8,465 nucleotides of DNA from an uncultured Mycoplasma sp. (GTDB lineage: Bacteria; Bacillota_I; Bacilli_A; RF39; UBA660), in NCBI GenBank assembly GCA_947388575.1, contig CANDSI010000036.1, forward strand, positions 1-8,465, written 5' to 3'. Positions within the stretch are counted from its first letter, which is position 1, and each line of letters begins with the position of its first letter. Of this stretch, positions 4,388 through 8,465 are shown piece by piece. The notes under the pieces were generated by a model that did not search any database, was not told the origin of the DNA, and saw only the letters and a list, made by a program, of their open reading frames with translations. The position numbers and the translations under genes are program-made.

Positions 4388-6265
4388 ATGCATACAGAGG
4401 TTTTTAGTAATATTGATACATTAATTGAAATGGCTGGCGCATCCCTTAAAAATATGGATGAGGTGAATGCAGAACTTATATCTTTAAAAAGACAAATTAG
4501 GAATAAAAATAATGAAATTGAAGACTTTAAAAGTTTACTTACTGATTCAAGATACTTTAATGCTTCTAATGAATTAGTTGATAAAAATATAGAAATAAGT
4601 TTAAAAAATAAAATAACTCGTTTAAAAAGAAAAATTAAAGATATAGATAACAGTGGTAAAACTCTAGCTACAAATGAAGAGGGTTTGCATGAGGAAATAA
4701 AAGAGCTAAAGAAAAAAATATCTAGAAATGAAAAATATATTAAAGTTTTAGAAGTTAAAAGGACTAATAACGAAGGAAATGATTATTATATTAATATGCT
4801 TAATATTGAAGCAAATAATATTAAAGAGTTAAAAGATATTTTAGAAAATAAAACAAATGAATATAATGATATTTTAAAAGAGCTTGAACTTAATAACCAA
4901 GCTAAAAATGAACTTACAAGTAAACTTGAAAATGAAGAAAGTAGACTTAAAGATGTTGTAGAAAGTTTAACTAATCCAAATGCTTATATTGATGAAGATT
5001 TAAAAAATAGTGATGAAATAAGATTAGCTTCTTTAGAAAATGAATTAGATAAATTACAAAAAAGAGAATTAGAGCTTTTGACTGATGCTAGTGTAATAGG
5101 AGCAGATGCAAAAGAACTAATTGCTACTAATGATATAGAGAATGCTTTACAAAAAGTAAGAGAATTAGTAACTATAGTTAAAACTAAACCTTATATGGAT
5201 ATTAATAATGCTGCAATTTTGGATGAAGAATTAGAAAAAAAAGAAAGTCTTAGAATTGAATTAGCAGGTCTTATTGATAGTAAAAACTATGAAGGTATTA
5301 ATAGTGAAGCTATTAAAGAACGTATAGAATATTTAAATAAAGAGATAGAAAGTAATAATGAGAAAGCTGCTAAACTTAAAAATGAAATTATTGATATTGA
5401 TGAACATATAAGTACTGTTTTAGGCAAGAAAATAGATAGTTTAGAAAAAGAAATTATAGAAGCAGAAAAAATAGTTCAAGATTATAAAGACTTACTTAAG
5501 ACTAAGGAAAATACTTCTAAAACTAAGATTAATTTAGAGCAAGCTATATTAAAGAAACAAAAAGAAATTCAAGTAATAGATAATATACTAAATGAATATA
5601 AAGAAACATTAGTAAATAAAATTAATGATACTAATATGTTAAATGAAAGAGTTAGTAATATTGAAGCAGAAAATAATCATTATTTAAAAGAGCTTGGTGG
5701 TTTACAAAAAATAACTTTAATTAATTTTCAAACTAAAGATTTAATTGAAGAAGAAAAAGATAAAGAAGACTTAAGAAAAATAAATGAAGAAATTAAACAA
5801 ATAAAAACACGTAAGCAATATGATAAAAGTCCTAATGAAATTTATGATTTAATTGAAATGACTTTAGCTTCTGTAAAACCAGTAGCAAATTTAAGTGAAG
5901 AAAAAGAACAAAATATAGACAATATTTTAGATCAGGAATTAAATGAGTTAGATAATAAAGAAAAATTAGAAGAAAATGTAGATGTAAACTTAAATCCTGA
6001 AGTAGAAATAGTTAATGAAGTTTCAGCTAATGAAGAGTTTGGTGTTATAGCACCTGTTGAAAACTTAGAAGCAATAAATAATACTCCTAATATAGACGAA
6101 GTTATAAATGAAGTTATTGAAGAAGTTCCAGTAGTTGAAAACAAAAAAGAGGAACAAGAAGTTCAAAATGATAATAATGAATCTTCAGCGGGTGGTAATA
6201 ATCTTATTAAAGTAGTAGATATTATTCCTGTTGAAACTATAAAGAAAACTGGAGGTAATGAGTAA
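4388..6265 (+). CDS. Long cytoplasmic coiled-coil protein with acidic C-terminal tail
   Basis: A 625-residue protein starting at ATG 4388, with GAGGTG (4373-4378) upstream; starting at TTG 4328 instead would place that binding site inside the gene. Residues about 20-480 are almost entirely charged/leucine heptad-like helix (repeated LKRxI, LExEL, IKELKDIL patterns) with breaks near 190-205 and 263-275. Residues about 500-600 form an acidic, Asn/Glu/Val-rich, probably disordered tail, and a short hydrophobic end follows (NNLIKVVDIIPVETIKK, 604-620). There is no signal peptide, membrane segment, ATP-binding motif, Cys or Trp, so it is not an SMC-type ATPase. The stop overlaps the next start by one base (TAATG), so the two are translated together. 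It is probably a structural or scaffold protein; no named family is recognised, and coiled-coil similarity to others would be misleading. Confidence 0.85.
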   Translation: MHTEVFSNIDTLIEMAGASLKNMDEVNAELISLKRQIRNKNNEIEDFKSLLTDSRYFNASNELVDKNIEISLKNKITRLKRKIKDIDNSGKTLATNEEGLHEEIKELKKKISRNEKYIKVLEVKRTNNEGNDYYINMLNIEANNIKELKDILENKTNEYNDILKELELNNQAKNELTSKLENEESRLKDVVESLTNPNAYIDEDLKNSDEIRLASLENELDKLQKRELELLTDASVIGADAKELIATNDIENALQKVRELVTIVKTKPYMDINNAAILDEELEKKESLRIELAGLIDSKNYEGINSEAIKERIEYLNKEIESNNEKAAKLKNEIIDIDEHISTVLGKKIDSLEKEIIEAEKIVQDYKDLLKTKENTSKTKINLEQAILKKQKEIQVIDNILNEYKETLVNKINDTNMLNERVSNIEAENNHYLKELGGLQKITLINFQTKDLIEEEKDKEDLRKINEEIKQIKTRKQYDKSPNEIYDLIEMTLASVKPVANLSEEKEQNIDNILDQELNELDNKEKLEENVDVNLNPEVEIVNEVSANEEFGVIAPVENLEAINNTPNIDEVINEVIEEVPVVENKKEEQEVQNDNNESSAGGNNLIKVVDIIPVETIKKTGGNE

Positions 6266-6519
6266 TGGGTCTTAAAATTAACCATATCATAGTCCTCGAA
6301 AATAAAGAAGAATATATAATTTTGAATGAGACAATGTATAATGGAAAAAAATATTTTCTTTCTATGGGACTTAATAAAAAACGGGAAGTAGTAACAAATA
6401 AAGTAGTTATATTAGAAGAATATATTAGTGGTTTTGATACATATGTTAGTAAAGTAGTGGATAGTGAGCTAATAGCTATTTTAACAAGAATGTTTAAGGC
6501 TCAAGCTAAACTTTCATAA
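6265..6519 (+). CDS. Small DUF1292-like protein, 84 aa
   Basis: Its ATG shares a base with the stop of the coiled-coil gene, and GGAGG (6251-6255) lies nine bases upstream, giving tight coupling. The 84-residue product alternates predicted strands (HIIVLENKEEYIILNET, KKYFLSMGL, VVTNKVVILEEYI) and ends in a helix (DSELIAILTRMFKAQ). This order (an opening strand with a 'language' of hydrophobic/acidic residues, a central YNGKKYFL-type strand, an acidic strand, then a final short helix) resembles DUF1292/YrzB-like proteins of Firmicutes, whose function is unknown. There is no signal peptide or membrane segment. A physical partnership with the coiled-coil protein is suggested only by the overlap. 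Family assignment is by pattern and moderate at best. Confidence 0.75.
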   Translation: MGLKINHIIVLENKEEYIILNETMYNGKKYFLSMGLNKKREVVTNKVVILEEYISGFDTYVSKVVDSELIAILTRMFKAQAKLS

Positions 6520-6544
6520 AAATGTGGAATCATATCACTTTTTT

Positions 6545-6553
6545 TGATATAAT
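6545..6553 (+). promoter_or_regulatory. Extended -10 promoter for cdaA-cdaR
   Basis: TGATATAAT is a perfect extended -10 (TG at 6545-6546, TATAAT at 6548-6553). The matching -35 (about 6525-6530, TGGAAT) is poor, which extended -10 promoters tolerate. The start would be near 6560. An inverted repeat ATATCA (6532-6537) / TGATAT (6545-6550) covers the -10 with a T-rich loop. This gives cdaA its own promoter although it lies only 63 bases after the previous gene. Confidence 0.6.
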
Positions 6554-6582
6554 GGGAAGAGCAAAAAGGTAAGGTGAAATAT

Positions 6583-7398
6583 ATGACATTATCTAGTATG
6601 TGGGAAATTGCTACTAAGATTATCGATATTGGCGTAGTATGGTTAGCTTTTTATTACATATTAAAAAATATAAAAAATAATATTAAAATGGTTTTGCTTT
6701 TTAAAGGTATAGTTTTAATATTAATAGTAAAATTATTAAGCGATTTATTAAATTTATATACAGTAGGAATTATTTTACAATATTGTGTTGAATGGGGTCC
6801 TTTAGCAATAATTGTAATATTTCAACCAGAAATTAGAAGTGTTTTGGAGTCTATTGGTAGAACACAACTTCTTGGTAGACATAAAATACTTACTATTGAT
6901 GAAAGAGAAAAAGTTGTATATGAAATAATGAAAGCGATTGAATACTTTAAGAAAAATCGTATTGGGGCTTTAATTGTTGTAGAAAGAGAAATATCTTTAC
7001 AAGAATATATTGAACCTTCTACTAAAATTTATGCAGATTTAACTAGTGATTTATTAGAAACTTTATTCTTTCCAAATGGACCTTTACATGATGGAGGAGT
7101 AATTATTCAAGGAGATCGTATTACAAGTGCGGGAGCAGTATTTAAAACTAGTATGAATCCTGCTATTTCAAAAAGACTTGGTACTAGACATAGAGCAGCG
7201 CTTGGTATTTCTGAGGAAAGTGATGCGATGGCACTTGTTGTTTCGGAAGAAAATGGACGTCTTAGTATCGCAATAGATGGGGAACTTAATTATAATTTAA
7301 CTTTGGATGAATTTAGAATACTTTTAATTGAAGGACTTAATCCTAAAGCAGAGGTGTTCTATGAAGCTGAAGCTAAAGATAGCGCAGGTGAAGATTAA
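6583..7398 (+). CDS. cdaA: Membrane diadenylate cyclase CdaA
   Basis: CdaA makes cyclic di-AMP from two ATP at the membrane. Here it is 271 residues, the normal length. Three membrane segments (about 14-30, 36-58 and 61-81) lead into the WGPLAIIVIFQPEIR block (71-85) and the DAC domain (about 100-240). Active-site motifs are PLHDGG (167-172; most CdaA have DGA) and GTRHRAA (200-206), with SEENGRLSIA (221-230) completing the fold. ATG 6583 is chosen because AAGGTG (6571-6576) sits six bases upstream; GTG 6574, three codons earlier, is the alternative. Its stop overlaps the cdaR start by one base, the standard cdaA-cdaR pairing in Firmicutes, where c-di-AMP controls potassium and osmolyte uptake and wall homeostasis. 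The identification is secure from length, topology and motifs. Confidence 0.96.
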   Translation: MTLSSMWEIATKIIDIGVVWLAFYYILKNIKNNIKMVLLFKGIVLILIVKLLSDLLNLYTVGIILQYCVEWGPLAIIVIFQPEIRSVLESIGRTQLLGRHKILTIDEREKVVYEIMKAIEYFKKNRIGALIVVEREISLQEYIEPSTKIYADLTSDLLETLFFPNGPLHDGGVIIQGDRITSAGAVFKTSMNPAISKRLGTRHRAALGISEESDAMALVVSEENGRLSIAIDGELNYNLTLDEFRILLIEGLNPKAEVFYEAEAKDSAGED

Positions 7399-8465
7399 TG
7401 AAATGGTTAGGAAGACTAATAAAAGGTTTCTTTAGAGCTATTTATTCTGTTATTGATAAAATTATAGTTACACCAATTAGTCGAATAATTTATAAATTTA
7501 GTGAATATTTGAAAGCTCATAATTTGACTTTAGATTATATTCTTAATCGACCTAATTTTATGATTTATGTATCTTTAATTTTAGCAGTTATAGTTTTTGT
7601 CTTTATTGATTCTAGAGTAATTAATTTAGTTGAATCGGAAGCAGAAGTTTTATCAGATATTCCTGTTAAAGTTAATTATAATGAAGAAGCTTATGTAGTT
7701 GAAGGTATTCCTGAGACTGTGGATATAACTTTGATTGGACGTAAAAGTGATATATATTTAGCTAAACAAATTGGAACTAATGCTGTAATTTTAGATTTAT
7801 CTAATTATGAAGCTAGAGATTCGGCTTATAAAGTATATTTATCTTATACTAAGTCAATTGATTCAATAAATTATAAGTTAGATCCTTCGTATGTGTCAGT
7901 AACAATTAAAGAAAAAGTAAGTGTTACTAAAATGATAGATTATGATTTGGTTAATGAAAGTTATCTAAATGAACGTCTTAGTGTAGAATCTGTGGAACTT
8001 TCTAATAATGAAGTGGTAGTTAAGGGTAGTCAAGATGCTATTGATAAAATTGCATCAGTTAAAGCTTTAATTGATTTGAAAAATGATATTTTAAAAGATG
8101 CGGGTACTTATGAAGTTGATAATATCAATGTTGTGGCATATGATTCTAAAGGTCGAATATTAGAAGGAATAGAAATTGTTCCTAAAACATTATCGGCTAC
8201 ACTTACTCTTGATACTTATTCTAAGAATGTTCCGATTAAGGTATTAACAACAGGTAATTTAGTTACTGGTAAAGCTATAGCTTCAATTTTAATTAATAAT
8301 GAAAATTCCAAAAGCGTTACTATTTATGGTGATCAAGAATCTATAAATAGTATAACAAATGTACCAGTTACGATTAATGTTGATGGTAGTGGAGTTAATG
8401 CTACAAAAGCTTATAATGTTACTATTAATAGACCAAGTGGGGTTAGAGCAATAAGTGAAAAGAAA
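7398..8465 (+). CDS. cdaR: YbbR-domain CdaA regulator CdaR (5' part, runs off the right edge)
   Basis: The first 356 residues are present and no stop is reached. ATG 7398 shares a base with the cdaA stop, and AGGTG (7386-7390) is seven bases upstream. Residues 1-53 are a basic/hydrophobic N-terminal segment, one membrane helix follows (about 54-70), and the rest is extracellular. YbbR repeats are visible, each with an 'x-V/T-G-x-x-x-x-I/V' signature: VVEGIPETVDITLIGRKSD (about 95-115), VVVKGSQDAIDKIASVKALI (about 208-227), and VTIYGDQESINSITNVPVTI (about 312-331). B. subtilis YbbR has about 480 residues, so roughly 100 or more are missing. CdaR binds and modulates CdaA at the membrane. The 53 residues before the membrane helix are longer than in B. 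subtilis CdaR, where the helix lies near the start. Confidence 0.94.
   Translation, partial: MKWLGRLIKGFFRAIYSVIDKIIVTPISRIIYKFSEYLKAHNLTLDYILNRPNFMIYVSLILAVIVFVFIDSRVINLVESEAEVLSDIPVKVNYNEEAYVVEGIPETVDITLIGRKSDIYLAKQIGTNAVILDLSNYEARDSAYKVYLSYTKSIDSINYKLDPSYVSVTIKEKVSVTKMIDYDLVNESYLNERLSVESVELSNNEVVVKGSQDAIDKIASVKALIDLKNDILKDAGTYEVDNINVVAYDSKGRILEGIEIVPKTLSATLTLDTYSKNVPIKVLTTGNLVTGKAIASILINNENSKSVTIYGDQESINSITNVPVTINVDGSGVNATKAYNVTINRPSGVRAISEKK

Noticed and set aside
5932..6144. Minus-strand 70-residue open frame
   Set aside because: It is the antisense shadow of the Glu/Asn-rich tail of the coiled-coil gene (Ser/Thr/Phe-rich product), with no ribosome binding site or promoter.
6574..6582. 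GTG start for cdaA
   Set aside because: It is possible (AAAAGG at 6564-6569), but AAGGTG at 6571-6576 is better placed for ATG 6583; the difference is three residues.
1..8465. CRISPR arrays, tRNA/rRNA genes, insertion sequences
   Set aside because: No regularly spaced repeats, no cloverleaf or rRNA-like sequence and no transposase or terminal inverted repeats were seen on either strand.

Overview
The window looks like a chromosomal piece from a low-GC, Gram-positive-type bacterium, most likely an uncultured gut Bacilli/RF39-like (Mollicutes-related) lineage. The supports are very AT-rich DNA (14 G+C in the 60 bases 2041-2100), strong AAGG/GGAGG ribosome binding sites, T-tailed hairpin terminators and the Firmicutes gene pair cdaA-cdaR. 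TGG is used for Trp and no reading frame runs through TGA, so the standard bacterial code fits better than the Mycoplasma code. The lineage is an inference from style, not a database match. All recognised genes are on the + strand.

Left edge (1-487): the 3' end of a gene with a C-type-lectin-like C-terminus. Its coding DNA switches abruptly to about 50% G+C with NNC/NNT codons, which is the signature of a diversity-generating retroelement (DGR) variable region. A 52-residue ribbon-helix-helix-type protein follows, closed by a terminator hairpin that begins inside its last codons. No reverse transcriptase or template repeat is visible here.

Next (493-1915): a monocistronic unit with its own promoter and terminator. 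It encodes a single-pass membrane protein with a long Pro/acid-rich cytoplasmic tail and an extracellular part with three Cys pairs.

Then (1980-4065): a two-component system, made of an OmpR/PhoB-type response regulator and a HAMP histidine kinase that starts inside the regulator gene at a TTG codon. Its promoter carries two TTCAY half-sites 11 bp apart. The intergenic region after the kinase (4066-4387) carries three TTCAC repeats at exact 11-bp steps just before a -10 box and then a short RNA-sized unit of about 120 nt ending in a strong terminator. A weaker, similar set of repeats lies upstream of the next gene. The simplest reading is an autoregulating PhoB-like system that also controls a small RNA; this is the most interesting unexplained structure in the window.

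Right half (4388-8465): a 625-residue coiled-coil protein with an acidic tail, overlapping by one base with a small DUF1292-like protein. A new promoter then precedes cdaA (membrane diadenylate cyclase making c-di-AMP), which overlaps by one base with cdaR (YbbR-domain regulator of CdaA). cdaR runs off the right edge. In relatives glmM usually follows, and it would be expected just outside the window.
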